Assembly (NCBI GenBank): GCA_002205965.3
Contig: NADL03000008.1
Location: forward strand, 248,001 to 312,000
Direction of reading: 5' to 3'
Source: Kappaphycus alvarezii
Taxonomy: Eukaryota > Rhodophyta > Florideophyceae > Gigartinales > Solieriaceae
DNA length: 64,000 nt
Part shown: piece by piece, positions 37,378-47,405 of the stretch
Numbering within the stretch: the first letter of the stretch is position 1
How the letters are laid out: every line of letters begins with the position of its first letter
Made by a program: the position numbers and the translations under genes
Notes under the pieces: model-generated
What the model was told of the DNA's origin: nothing
Seen by the model: the letters and a program-made list of their open reading frames with translations, nothing else
Databases searched by the model: none

Positions 37378-38165
37378 ATCAGGAGGATGTTGCGTTTGGG
37401 AGTTTCGGATCGGGTGACTTACATAAAGTCGTAGAGATGCGACAGGCAGAGAGGGCGTTCTTTGCCCAGCATTCTCTCCAGTTCGTAATCGGTGTGTAAA
37501 TCAGGATTCTGCGGTAAAAGGGCTGAATAGCAGGCAACGGTGAAAAAGTTGCACGAATGTTGTCTTCTGACTCCGATGGCGAATTAAGAGCAGTGCTTAC
37601 TCTTGCTGATCTGAAACCTCGGGAGGTGAAGGATCAGAGGAAAAGATGGGCGGTGCATTCGCCTCATTCAAATTGGTTCTGAAGGGGAAGGACATGAGAG
37701 AGAGCAGATTTTTGATGGAGTGGGAGCTGAGGAAGAGTATGAGGGGCTGTAACGAAGGGAGAGTAGGGCCAAGGGGGAGAGAGGAGGTACAGCAGCAAAG
37801 ATGAAGCCAATCACAGTGCGATGGATCGGGTAGGAGGGAGAAGGCGATCAATTTTTTTGAATCTCAGAGAGTTGGGAGTAGTCTGCTGGTTGGATCTGGA
37901 GTCGAGATGGGAGAAAGCGTGAAGTTGGAGAAGTCATAGCGGGATGGATCTCCATCCGTCGGCCGCCAATTTTTTGTCTGTAGTACAGTTTACTGTTGAC
38001 ATTCGAACCCACCCTTTGCAGATTGTACACAATGCGTTATGCCACAATGACTCTTTAATTGAGTACCAGAAAACGCCCTATAGTTTCGATATATCGAAAT
38101 TAAGGCCTTTTCCGGCAGGGATCGGTCGGCCCCCGAAAGTTCCTATTTTCGATTTATCGAAACCA

Positions 38166-38514
38166 TGCGGCATTAGGGATATCCAGAATTTCATAGCCGT
38201 ACTGTACTTCAGTGCCCTACAGGCTTACGACCAGCGAGGAGAAATTTTTGGTTATTTTAATGCATGGAAGTTGTGGTCGGTTGTACCTTCCACAATGGCA
38301 CATTTTGAGACAACTAACATAAATTTAACTACAAATTAAACTTCTTATGCGCTTTGGCCTCAAAAAGTAACCCCAATAGAAATCTGAGGGGCTTTTGGGT
38401 CGATGGATCCCAGTTTTGTTGGAATTCGCTGAATAGAAGTAGTTTGACGCTAAGTTTTGTGGTGTCTCTCCGAAACTCTGCCTTTTGAATATCCGGCTTA
38501 TTCTCAGACACATT
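38166..38514. other. Spacer between two DNA transposons
   Basis: Nothing recognised. Confidence 0.4.
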
Positions 38515-38838
38515 CTATCCATCTACCACATCCTGTATCACGTTCAACACCAAAAGCGCCGCAAATTGAAACGAAGTAATCGGCGGGAAACGAGACCCCA
38601 CTGTCCCACCACGCTCCCTCCGACTCCTACCGTGCCTACTACATGACTGTCGAACTTCTAAAGCAACCTTTTTCCCAATACCTGCAGCTATATTCTTCAG
38701 CTCCCTTTCAAGATGAGCTATCAGCTCCCTTTTATCCCTTGCCGCCTCCCTCTCCAGCTTCCGCCTCATCACATCCAACTTCCTTCGCTTCTGAGCTTTC
38801 CGGCGCTCCCGCAAACCTTCCTCCTTCCTTCTCTTCAA
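38515..38838 (-). pseudogene. Pogo-like transposase, C-terminal coiled-coil tail
   Basis: The frame starts MKRRKEEGLRERRKAQKRRK and continues with alternating Lys/Arg and Glu/Leu to LERELKNIAAGIGKKVALEV. This is a highly basic predicted coiled coil that abuts the end of the endonuclease frame (which ends in EQEVVRERN). Tails like this follow the DDE domain in many fungal pogo-like transposases. It is probably the same protein, separated by one frame change or read past one stop. Confidence 0.55.
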
Positions 38839-38847
38839 TTCCTCTTG

Positions 38848-40059
38848 TCAATTCCTTTCTCTCACCACCTCCTGCTCGTGCTGTGCAATAACAGAAGCAA
38901 CAGTCACACACGCGGCAGGAGCACCTGCCGGATACAAAATTCTCGGCCTCATATTCGAACTGGTTGCAGTACTAACGCTTGTGGTCTTACATTCCACCCC
39001 TTTATTCGAGAAATGGTCCAAGACAATGTTGCGCACAGTCTGTCTTTCTTTCAACAGACATTTTAGCTTCTTATGCTTCCTGGAAACATCATCTTTGCCA
39101 TTCATAATTTCACTTGCTTCTTTGTAGGTTCGAGAGTAGGCGTGACGCATAGAAACAGACCTCAAACGACTGTTCACACCAGCTGCGTTTAGTCTCGCAT
39201 TGTCGGAAGGACTTGCAAATTTCGACAAGAATGCCATGTTAAAGGGGAAAATCCCGGTAACCTCGAACGATGACATGACTTGGGTGCTGGTGATGGATTC
39301 ATAGGCAAATATCGCGCATGCTAGGTTAAAGTTAACCTTGGATGTGTCCAATTTCCCCTGCCTTAAAAACTCATCCCGAATTCGTCGCAGGGATTCTTTA
39401 AACTGCTTGTTTGGGTGCTGGCCTGCAGGCTGCAGAAAATTAGACGTGTTTGCAGCGCTCATCACCCCAAGGCAAGACCTCTCCCTGCATTCCTCAATCC
39501 ACTTGGAATCCTTGCGCGAAGCGTGACCATCGAGCAGGAGAACAAACGGGGTCTTTCCGGGAGTAAGTCCCTCACAGATTTGTCGACGTGTTTTATGGGC
39601 GCCGTCAGAATTGGACCTTCCATAGACCCGTGCTCTGAAGTTTTGATTACGGATTTGTCAAACGGAAACCAATTTGGCTTGTGAATTTCTCAATTATACC
39701 GTTGGGAGGAGAGGGAAAAGTTCCCCCACGGGTACCCACCACTGTGCCGACAATCTCTTTCCCTCAATGATGAAAAATGGCGGGACTTTGAACCCTGCTG
39801 CTGAAATCGCGACCGCAGCGGTGATGTCTTTGCTGCACCCATGAGTTGACTTTACAGTACGGAATCCCCCGCAAATTGTTGAAGATGAGCCGAAAACCTT
39901 CTCATGCTTCCCAATGACCGCATTCACGTTGGTCTCATCCATGTTCCAGATACGGACCGGATTAAGCAACGGGCCCGGGTGATTCTGCTAAAGGTCTTCG
40001 AGCACCCGAAACAGAGTCTCAACATGTAACGTATTCTCTGCTGCAAGCTTCGCGGCCTC
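38848..40059 (-). pseudogene. Pogo-like transposase, DDE endonuclease part
   Basis: RIWNMDETNVNAVIGKHEKV (39900-39960) holds the first catalytic Asp, within MDET. VPPFFIIEGKR follows. FVLLLDGHASRKDSKWIEEC (about 39490-39550) holds the second, within LDGH. The third site should lie in the LQPxDQxPN region; here it reads NTSNFLQPAGQHPNKQFKES, with Gly (GGC) where Asp (GAC) is usual. So the third acidic residue looks lost by one transition, unless a neighbouring residue serves. The tail goes on with FNLACAIFAYESITSTQVMS and basic residues. Confidence 0.75.
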
Positions 40060-40759
40060 CTTGTTGCGGTGTCGGCAATAGTTTATATCCCTGTTTTGCG
40101 CCCGAAATCGGTGGACACTGTCTAGACTAGGCAGTACTTGTTTGTATGCATCCCAGCCATCCGATGCAATTCGCCGTAAGGCGCTTCTGAAGCTCTATAT
40201 GTCCACAGCGAATACTCTCTCTGTCGCGACAATTAACCGCTGCTTTACTATCCGGCTTCTGCATTGGACAACATCGGTCTTCGGCCCCTCCTAGTATCCT
40301 ATGACAAGAGTCTTTCCAAAGAAGTTTTGTCGTTTTTGTCGATTGCCGATTCAGTCTCCCTACAGTGGCTCTTGAGGCGCCAGTCATATGTTCGATTTGA
40401 TGTATTGTCCACTGCTTCTCGTTTAAAAGAGTTACTGCCTTTTGCCTCTGTTGGGCCTGTTTCAGGGCTGCGGCATTTTCTTTCTTTGTTTTGAGCGCTA
40501 CTTGGCGCATACTTGGGGGCAATGGAACCATCTGAACATTCGATGTAACTATCGCTGCACACAAATCTGATGTGCTCATGAGAACAGTATGAATAAAGGT
40601 TGTGTCTAATCTGCCAAAGGTGTTGAGATAATGATGCAGGAGCAGTGTTTTGGTCTGAGGACAATTTGGCGGGAGTTGTCTCAAATTATGCAATGTCTCA
40701 AAATATGCCATTTTGAAAGGTATCCACGCCGCCAATGCGTTATTCTGGATAATCGTCAC
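40060..40759 (-). pseudogene. Pogo-like transposase, N-terminal DNA-binding part
   Basis: From 40759 the frame encodes about 100 residues without known family, then LLNEKQWTIHQIEHMTGASR followed by ATVGRLNR, a helix-turn-helix of the kind that binds transposon ends. The frame shifts after this block. Continuing frames toward 40000 give a FRAQNRDINYCRHRNKEAAK segment typical of the linker before the DDE domain. DNA binding is inferred from family knowledge. Confidence 0.65.
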
Positions 40760-40894
40760 TGATTAACACTAAATGATATTCCTTACAGGGCCGGCTCAAT
40801 GCCAGTGCTGTAATTGTTAGCTGTAACGATACGACAGCGCGCTGACTGGAACAACTATTCCGCTGTAAGAGCTAGTGTATATCCGTCATAGCAC

Positions 40895-41291
40895 TGTCCT
40901 CATAAGAAGAATACTTCGTCCTCATAATATGAGGACAGTTTCCGTTACATTTTGGAAGGTAAATTTTAGGAAGCCAAAAAAAATTAATGCAAAAAAGTTT
41001 TTTTACATTAAATTACAGTAAAATAATTCTTACCTTACTGGTGCCCTCTTTCTGAAATCCCTACGATAATACGAACTGTACTTCGCTCCAAAATGAAGCT
41101 GTTTTCACAACTTCTTGTAAAGAGCGGAAGTCGGTTAGGGAAACTTGCTCCAGCCCTAACCGAGGTAAAATTCTTGAAAAATCTGTTGTTATCGGCCAAC
41201 TCATGAACCAGTGCGGAGGGACAAGAAATGCGCTGAGGAAAAAAATTTGTATTGAATAATAAGTTCTAAAACGAGTCCTCATATGAGGACA
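40895..41291. mobile_element. MITE of 397 bp with TGTCCTCATA terminal repeats
   Basis: TGTCCTCATA at 40895-40904 and its exact reverse complement TATGAGGACA at 41282-41291 close the element. Inner copies GTCCTCATAATATGAGGAC (40918-40936) and the 16-bp palindrome GTCCTCATATGAGGAC (41275-41290) repeat the same word. There is no coding potential. The flanks share only AC, so a target duplication is not certain. Confidence 0.7.
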
Positions 41292-41559
41292 ACGGTCCTA
41301 TAGACACTATCCGGACGTTCCACATCGGCTGCGCTAGTGGGATGCGAGAAGGGACGGTCATGGCGATGGACGGCCATATGATACTACTGAGGAGGCACTG
41401 ATACCGTCCTGCAGATGCATCGACGAATTACATTGTCGGGAGTGAAGTACCGGCGAGCTATGCGGGGATAAATTTGTCCAGCAGTTAGTCGTCACGGGAG
41501 CGGGTGCACCCAAAGAGTCATAGGATGTAGGTGGGGAATCGAAGCCAGGTCGCGATCTG

Positions 41560-42373
41560 GGCTGTCGTAGGGTGGCGTCAGTCGACGTGTGAGCTTACGT
41601 CCCAGGTCCTTGAGTTTATCTCAGTGGACGAGGCCCGCGGCGCCAGTAGCAGCCTTGGTAGCCTTTTTGTAGCGGCGGGAGCCTTTGAATGGTGAGACAA
41701 CAGAGATGTCGAAAGCGGAGGGATGGGGCGGGTCAGCGGTGGGGAGGGTAGGAGGGTGGAACAGTATGTTTGCAGGCCTGAGTTCTGTACCCGGGATGAA
41801 CTCGAAGTGGCACTCCGGTTTAGCAGCGTGTGCATCGTAGAATGCCAGGGCGATGCGCAGGAAATTTTGGCAGTGGATGCGCCTAAAGTCAGATGGGCAA
41901 AGGTTGGCGGCGTGGTCGCCGAGGTCGTCCGTCTGGTGGATGCAGTGTCGGCGCTGGAGCAGTGACAGGCCCGAGAATTGCAGGTATCGTCAGAGCAAGA
42001 CGGCCCGGTGGGCGTTGGAGACCGTGGTGTCTGTAAAGGGGTAGGCAGAGAGGAAGACGGCTCCAGCGGTATGCCGCGAGGCAGCAGCAAGACGTTCAGG
42101 GTTGAGGAGGGCGAGGCCTACCTGGGAAGAGCGGCCAGGGATGTTGGAGAGAAATTTTGCTAGTGAAGACCCGGCCTGCCCGAGCATGAAGGACCGGTTT
42201 CCGCAGAAGCGGATCGCAAGTTGTTCGAAGCAGCGGAACACTGCATAAGATGAAGCGAAGATCACGGTACTATGATACGGGACGTGAAACTTTACTGCAA
42301 GGGGTCCAGCGCGGGATCCGACTGTGCCGCGTCTGTAATATGTCGCGCCCCGCAACATGTAGAGTTTATCCAT
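41560..42373 (-). mobile_element. LINE 3' fragment (family of 47946-50533)
   Basis: Minus-strand frames give GLSLLQRRHCIHQTDDLGDH then AANLCPSDFRRIHCQNFLRI, a worn zinc finger and helix. TELRPANILFHPP and FDISVVSPFKG follow, the PD...D.SVVSP signature of the restriction-like endonuclease. The nearest relative in the window reads TELRPADILVHPP and CDVTVVSLLKD (47946-49106). The part upstream (42000-42373) is the linker after reverse transcriptase; the catalytic reverse transcriptase is missing, so this is a 5'-truncated copy, as usual for LINE insertions. Confidence 0.8.
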
Positions 42374-43145
42374 CCTATTTAATAGTTCTTGTTTTGTTGG
42401 GCTCTGAAGGGGTTCTTTTTTTTCGCACCTCTATTCGAGGGCTTCTAATTTTTTTCTTTTTATTTCTTTTTTGTTTTCCTTTTTTTCTTTGTTTTCTTTT
42501 CTTCTTTCTTGTTTTGGGTTTTTCTTTCTGTTTTTTTAGCTCAATAAAATACTCTAATTACTTCTCTTGTCGGTAAGAAACGAAACCCTCCTCCTTTGCT
42601 TGTTACTATGCCGGTTGGTCTCTAGTTCGACCTCCTGGGTGAAAGTAATGTCGCAATCGGTACGCTGCGGAGGATCCTTGCTCTCCCTTAACCTTTATTC
42701 TGCCCTCTGGTGCTTCCAGCCAGCCTTGTGGGCGGCCTTCTGCCCGGAACTGACAAACTCGATGTCGCAGATGCGAAAGTGAAATTTAGGCTTTTTTCTT
42801 TTCTTTTTCCTCTCCCTTCTCTCCCAATCTCTTACAACCTTGAAATCTGTAGTAGAGAAAAGGTCAATGCGGGCCTGGGCCCTGGAGAAAGTAGCTACAG
42901 AAAGAGCCGAGGGCGGTTGTACAGTGGTAAGGACGAGACGAAGGCTGCGGAGAACCAGGGGGTTGTCTTGAGTAGCTAGAAGCCTGGGAAGGAGATACGA
43001 CACGGATGGAGACCTGTTTGGATTCTTCGGACTCCTCCTCGGCCTCGTCGTCAATAAGGGGGTGCTTCTGGTAAGCTGTGATGGCTTCCTTACCCCTCCA
43101 ACCATTCCTCGAAGTTCCAGGAATTTTCTTAGACTATAGCAGTCA
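42374..43145. other. Low-complexity spacer with T-rich tract
   Basis: A T-rich, C-interspersed tract runs from about 42415 to 42540. The rest holds short overlapping frames on both strands without a family signal. Confidence 0.5.
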
Positions 43146-43474
43146 CTGAAGGTATTGCCCCCTTGAACTTCGAGCTAAGCACCGAAAGTCCAAAGAGATA
43201 AGGGACACCTGCAGTATAATGGGTATTGCCCCCTTGAACTTCGGTATGCACACCGTAAGTCCAAGGAGACAAGTGACACCACTGCCTTAAGGTCAACAGA
43301 GAAGGAGACAGCAACTTTTGAGGTGGTGGTGTTTTGGGTTTGGGGTTTGGGGTTTGGGGTTTGGGGTTTGGGGTGGTGGTGTTTGGGTTTGGGGTCGTTA
43401 GCATCTGACCGATCGAGGCTCGCACCCCAGTCGACTAGTCTTTATATAGAGAGTCGCGAATTTCTAAAACGCAC
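43146..43474 (+). repeat. Composite repeat module, copy 2, with TTTGGGG array
   Basis: Two units of about 72 bp start at 43146 and 43219, each opening GGTATTGCCCCCTTGAACTT and carrying the AGTCCAA(A/G)GAGA block. They are followed by a G/T-rich stretch (43318-43405) containing five TTTGGGG units in a row (43335-43373), then GAGGCTCG (43414) and AAAACGCAC (43466). Order and spacing match copy 1 at 10044-10465. Confidence 0.75.
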
Positions 43475-43884
43475 AAATTGGTACTAAATTACCAGCAAAA
43501 TGCAAAAGCAGTCCCTAGACCCCCTATCTGCCTGTTTTGAGGCGCATCTACCGTACTGTTGTGCAGTGCTCGCTATTTGTGGTCAGAGCCACGCATAGTA
43601 TACTGTACATGGCTCTCGTATTCCAAATTTGTGGCCAGGTACTGTGCAGTACTGTACATGGCTCTCGGGACCATAACTGGTGGCCACGGGACACCGGCCA
43701 CCATGAGCCGCAAAACACTATTCAACCCTAATTTTGTTAGGTTTGTTACAATGGGGTATTCAAGACTTTGCATGTTGCACCTGCATATGTCTGTGATAAA
43801 GGGGTAAATGTGGGGTGATTTAATATTTGAAAAATATGGTCGGTTGTGGCCCGGAATATCCTACAGGGTGCCGAGTGATACCTC
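43475..43884. other. Spacer with short direct repeats
   Basis: The words ACTGTACATGGCTCTCG (from about 43602 and 43654) and TTTGTGGCCAGG/CTGGTGGCCACGG make two imperfect direct copies of about 52 bp. Both overlap the TACTGTAC word. No gene. Confidence 0.55.
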
Positions 43885-45137
43885 TTAAATTACTCTAAAA
43901 AGCTGGCTAAGGCCCCCCAGCAGACAGGCTGCGTTGGACATTACGGCCGCGGCAGCGTGTCTCTGAGTGAGTACCGCACGGACCTTACCATATGCCTCCA
44001 TCGCCCTAACGGCCACGTTCCGCGCGACGTCGGTTAACACCCTACAAGCGTCCGGGTGCCACCCTCCGAGAGTAGATATAGGAATAGGCACGAGCCTACT
44101 TCTCACGGAGGTTGCAATAAAAGAATCATATCTCCTATGCTTCGCGGAGGCGGCCGCATTGAGAGAGGTGAGCGGATTAAACGTTTGGGCCCTCCTGTGG
44201 GAAGGCGCCAGCGGGTTGACAAACGTCACGTCAAAGAAGTCCGTACCTCCACTGCTTCCCATCGCCCGGATGTCTGGCCTCGTGCGATGAACGCCGTCCC
44301 GCGGTTCGACGGCGGGGTGACGTGCCGCTTTCTGCAAGTCTTGCGCAAAGAGGGTCACTTGATTGTCATGCCGTCGAGTCCTGTGCGCACCATGTCTGCA
44401 GTGAAGGAGGTGATCCCCGAAGGAGTCGAGGGTTTCGGGGCAGTTACGTCTTGGGCACGGCACGTCCGAAGGGAACAGCGGGACTTGGCAGAAGTATTGG
44501 AACCACACCGCGAATTCGCGGGGGTCAATACTCGTCTTGAGGCCGGGGCACGGAGCGCAATACACCCATTCCTTGGCGCCCGGAGGGCCATGGAGGCGCG
44601 GAATGCCTGCCTTCTTTGATCACCGGGGGAGATGCTTTCCTGCACAGCTGCATGGATTGCGTCTGTTAGTTTCTTTTGCGATGGTGTATTGCTTGAGCAA
44701 AAGGCACTAAAAGGTAGAATCCTTGACTGCAGACAGGAAAGAGACCAATTCCGGTGGGCGTCCAAAGCGTCGTTGTAGGTGGCGAGGCTCCTGATAGGAG
44801 CGGGCAGAACAACTTTGCACAACCTGTTGGCGGCCGCGCTGGAGGCGAGGAAGGCGGCCGCGGCGATGTTTTTGGCTGAAGTGAATCCGACCCCAAGGGA
44901 GGGCCGCTTCGCATCCAGTGGTTTCACTGGGAGTTGAAGTTCACGGAAGACCTCTGAATCCAAAACCCCCCCGCTAGTGTGCGGACGCAGCGCTCCATCA
45001 TATCGTCAAACATGGCAGCGCCCTCGGCGGTGGACGACGTCGGGACTACGCGCAGTAGATAGCCGAGTTTGCAGACTCCGAAGCAATTTCGGAGCAGCTG
45101 GAACGCTATTTGCGTATCCTCGAGGTCAATGATGGCC
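43885..45137 (-). pseudogene. LINE linker and restriction-like endonuclease part
   Basis: Frames at 44355-44963 give FTSAKNIAAAAFLASSAAAN and LTDAIHAAVQESISPGDQRR, the linker. The frame 43885-44565 gives the zinc finger CPRRNCPETLDSFGDHLLHC then RHGAHRTRRHDNQVTLF, and the endonuclease core RPDIRAMGSSGGTDFFDVTF with K.RRYDSF after it. This is the PD..(D)FFDVTF...K..Y pattern of the restriction-like endonuclease of R2-type elements. At least two frame changes separate these parts from the reverse transcriptase. All catalytic-looking residues seem present. Confidence 0.8.
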
Positions 45138-47405
45138 TCAAGGAACGGTTCGAGGGACTTCACGTGCGTGGAGAAAGTTCTCTTGGTGAAGGTCTCTGTG
45201 CCAATTGGAGCGTTGAGGACGAGTGCCCTCACTATACTCTTGTTTGAGGACATTCGGGTAGAGGCGCTGCACGGACTCTGGAGGGGCCGTCGGCCACCAG
45301 ACCTTGCATTTTGGCAAAGAGAGGTGCAGACCTCTGCTAGTGGCGTCCAGCGAAGAAAGGATATCGACGGCTCGGAGAAGTTGTTCGTGACGCGCGATAA
45401 TGTACCCGTCATCATGATACCATAGTTGGAGCAAGAGTTGGCCCATGGTCTCGTCTTCCCCAGAACCAGAGCCCAAGAGTTCCTGGATTTTGAGTATGAG
45501 GGGGTGCAGAACTAAGTCGAAAAGAAGCCCACCAAGATTGTCCCCCTGTTGTGTTCCGCGCACGCTTCGGAGAATATGGCGACCAATCCACAAGTACGCC
45601 GGCGCAGTTGCATAGCAATACGAGACCCACGGCAACAGTTCTGGGAATGACGTCCTGACAGCTTCGAGAAAAGCGGGCCGACTGCACAAATTGAAGGCGT
45701 TCTTGAGGTCTACTGTGAGCATCCCGTAATCAGAACTCGTCCCGAATTTCTGAACGACCCTTCGGACGCCGTGCACGACTGTGTCGGTTCCGGAACGGGT
45801 TGCGATTCCAACTTGGAGCGGTTGAAGGTGCTGTGCTGCTCTTGGCGTAGCCCTTTTCATGAGGCAACTGCCAACTAATCGACGCAGTGTTTCGCCCACG
45901 GCGATTGGGCGAGGTGTACCGTCCTTCTTTGCGAGCGGTGTAAGCGGGGCGCCCGCGATCCATGGGGCCAGTGAGGCTGGAGCTTTCCCTGCTGCCAAAA
46001 TGTTCACTGTTCTGACAAGTGCAGCTAAAAATCCCGACTGTCTGGATGAAGTAGGGGCTCGTAGCAGTTCCGCCAGGTGATTAGGCCTCAGTCCTGAGCC
46101 GCCGGCAGAAGATCCCGGTTTGAAGCCCCTTACAGCGACGAGGACCTCCTCCGCAGTGAAATCACGGAACACAGCAGTAGTCTGAGGTGGGGTGGAAGGG
46201 CCGCTGTCACTGTGGAGAGCCTGTTGCGGGTGCTTGGCGAGAAGTGCTTGTACCACATTAGGCGTCGGAGGGAGGACGCCCAAGGAGCCTAGCGCCTGTG
46301 CAGCTTTGCCGTACGCACCCTCTTTGGCCAGTTTAGTTGCTCGTCGAATATTGAGTTGTGCTTGTTCGGAGGACGAGACTGTCTCTGGGCGCCGGGATGT
46401 AGATTGTTGGGTAGCTTGCTCCCACAGGGTCTCGAACTGTCCTGCGTTCCACAGCTCGATTCTGTCTCGCATTTGGTCCGCAATAGATTGCAGACGGGTT
46501 TGAGTTGTGCCGGAGTCCGGGTGAGACAGGTTTGTAAGCATAACGGCCGGAAAAAGGAACAGTTTTGCAAACGTTTCGGTTGCATGCGAGTGATGAGCTA
46601 GGCAGGCGTCTGCGGCGTCATTCATGGCTCTGGCATATGTTTCTGCCAGAATGCCCCGGAACCTGGTGGGAATGTGTGCCATGACGGGTGTGTGCGTGAC
46701 ACAAATTTGCTCCATGGTGGGTAGCTTCTGGTGCGGCTGATTTGCCGACTCTACCCCATTCCCCGAATAGCGAATTGGTGTGGTCTCCACAGGTGCCGGC
46801 GGGGCTGGCTCGTCGGAGGCGAGCACTGGGACGTTCTCTGGAGTTGGCGGATCGCAGAGTTGTGTGTCATCCAGCGGGAGGAAGCATCTCGGGGCTGAAT
46901 TAACACTGCAATTGGGACATGGAGAGTACGAAAACTCATAGAGACCATCCGAGTTTGGTCCGGAAACTTTGGACCCAACATACTTGTCGTGGCACCCGCA
47001 ATACCAATAACCTAGCTTTCCCAGGTACTGTCGGAGTTTTCCTAGTTCGTGTTGCTTTGGTATGCCTAACTTGGAGCCCCGACGGTGAGAGCCGCGAAGA
47101 TGCGCTAGTAACTGCGCCACTGTGTGGAGCTTATGGTTTTGGTTTGGGCAGAGTGGACAATACTCTGTATGTGGTAGTGGCCTTGTTGAGGCGGGGCGTA
47201 TCATAGGGCGCTCTGAAACCCATTTGCCATTGTTTCGCTCGAAAGGTATGTGCTGTAGGTGGGCACGTGTGCTACTTGTGTTTGTTCCAGGTTGTTGGTC
47301 GGTGGTTCTTCCGTAGGCGGGGACATGATGGCAATGTCCTTGTACTGCACCTTGTTCCAGTACAACAGTGATTTTGCCGGTGGCCACGTGGAGGCTTAGT
47401 GACAA
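45138..47405 (-). CDS. LINE protein: zinc fingers plus reverse transcriptase (755 residues)
   Basis: Residues about 80-110 form a C2H2 finger (EYCPLCPNQNHKLHTVAQLL then AHLRGSHRRG). A second Cys cluster follows (YWYCGCHDKY ... SPCPNC, about 150-190). Reverse-transcriptase motifs run from about 410: GFKPGSSAGGSGLRPNHL, RPIAVGETLRRLVGSCL, then motif A MLTVDLKNAFNLCSRPAFLE with the catalytic Asp. Motif B is RGTQQGDNLGGLLFDLVLHP and motif C is LQLWYHDDGYIIA, with His where Ala or Leu is usual; both catalytic Asps are kept. Motif D is SLPKCKVWWP. The frame ends soon after in altered sequence, so the endonuclease lies in other frames downstream. The core looks functional as read, in contrast to the broken host genes nearby. 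Confidence 0.9.
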   Translation of the reverse strand: MSLSLHVATGKITVVLEQGAVQGHCHHVPAYGRTTDQQPGTNTSSTRAHLQHIPFERNNGKWVSERPMIRPASTRPLPHTEYCPLCPNQNHKLHTVAQLLAHLRGSHRRGSKLGIPKQHELGKLRQYLGKLGYWYCGCHDKYVGSKVSGPNSDGLYEFSYSPCPNCSVNSAPRCFLPLDDTQLCDPPTPENVPVLASDEPAPPAPVETTPIRYSGNGVESANQPHQKLPTMEQICVTHTPVMAHIPTRFRGILAETYARAMNDAADACLAHHSHATETFAKLFLFPAVMLTNLSHPDSGTTQTRLQSIADQMRDRIELWNAGQFETLWEQATQQSTSRRPETVSSSEQAQLNIRRATKLAKEGAYGKAAQALGSLGVLPPTPNVVQALLAKHPQQALHSDSGPSTPPQTTAVFRDFTAEEVLVAVRGFKPGSSAGGSGLRPNHLAELLRAPTSSRQSGFLAALVRTVNILAAGKAPASLAPWIAGAPLTPLAKKDGTPRPIAVGETLRRLVGSCLMKRATPRAAQHLQPLQVGIATRSGTDTVVHGVRRVVQKFGTSSDYGMLTVDLKNAFNLCSRPAFLEAVRTSFPELLPWVSYCYATAPAYLWIGRHILRSVRGTQQGDNLGGLLFDLVLHPLILKIQELLGSGSGEDETMGQLLLQLWYHDDGYIIARHEQLLRAVDILSSLDATSRGLHLSLPKCKVWWPTAPPESVQRLYPNVLKQEYSEGTRPQRSNWHRDLHQENFLHAREVPRTVP

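Larger units (their letters stand above)
36297..38165 (-). mobile_element. DNA transposon, superfamily unassigned, with TTTCGATTTATCGAAA subterminal repeats
   Basis: A minus-strand transposase-like gene (36445-37115, with a basic frame upstream at 37135-37377) is bracketed by palindromic words. On the left, TTTCGATTTATCGAAA-type copies lie at 36297-36313, 36366-36381 and 36390-36408, with ATCGAT at 36412. On the right they lie at 38083-38100 and 38146-38163. Subterminal transposase-binding repeats of this kind are usual in cut-and-paste elements. Exact ends and target duplication were not found, so the limits are those of the outermost palindromes. Confidence 0.6.
38515..40759 (-). mobile_element. 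Pogo-like (Tc1/mariner superfamily) DNA transposon
   Basis: The minus strand reads, from 40759 down: an N-terminal part with a helix-turn-helix-like block (LLNEKQWTIHQIEHMTGASR), a linker, a DDE endonuclease, and a basic coiled-coil tail (38515-38838). This is the pogo/CENP-B-like transposase layout. There are frame changes near 40127, 39990, 39690 and 38845. Terminal inverted repeats and a TA target duplication were not identified, so the ends are the coding limits only. Confidence 0.8.
43885..47405 (-). mobile_element. Non-LTR retrotransposon (LINE), R2/CRE-like with restriction-like endonuclease
   Basis: On the minus strand, a long frame (47405-45138) is followed by continuing frames to 43885, giving zinc finger, reverse transcriptase and C-terminal endonuclease in order, about 3.5 kb. 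Such elements nick target DNA with the endonuclease and prime cDNA synthesis from the nick. Three or four frame changes lie between 45138 and 44500. No poly-A tail or target duplication was seen. It is the best-preserved element of the window; the relic at 32661-35590 belongs to the same family. Confidence 0.9.
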
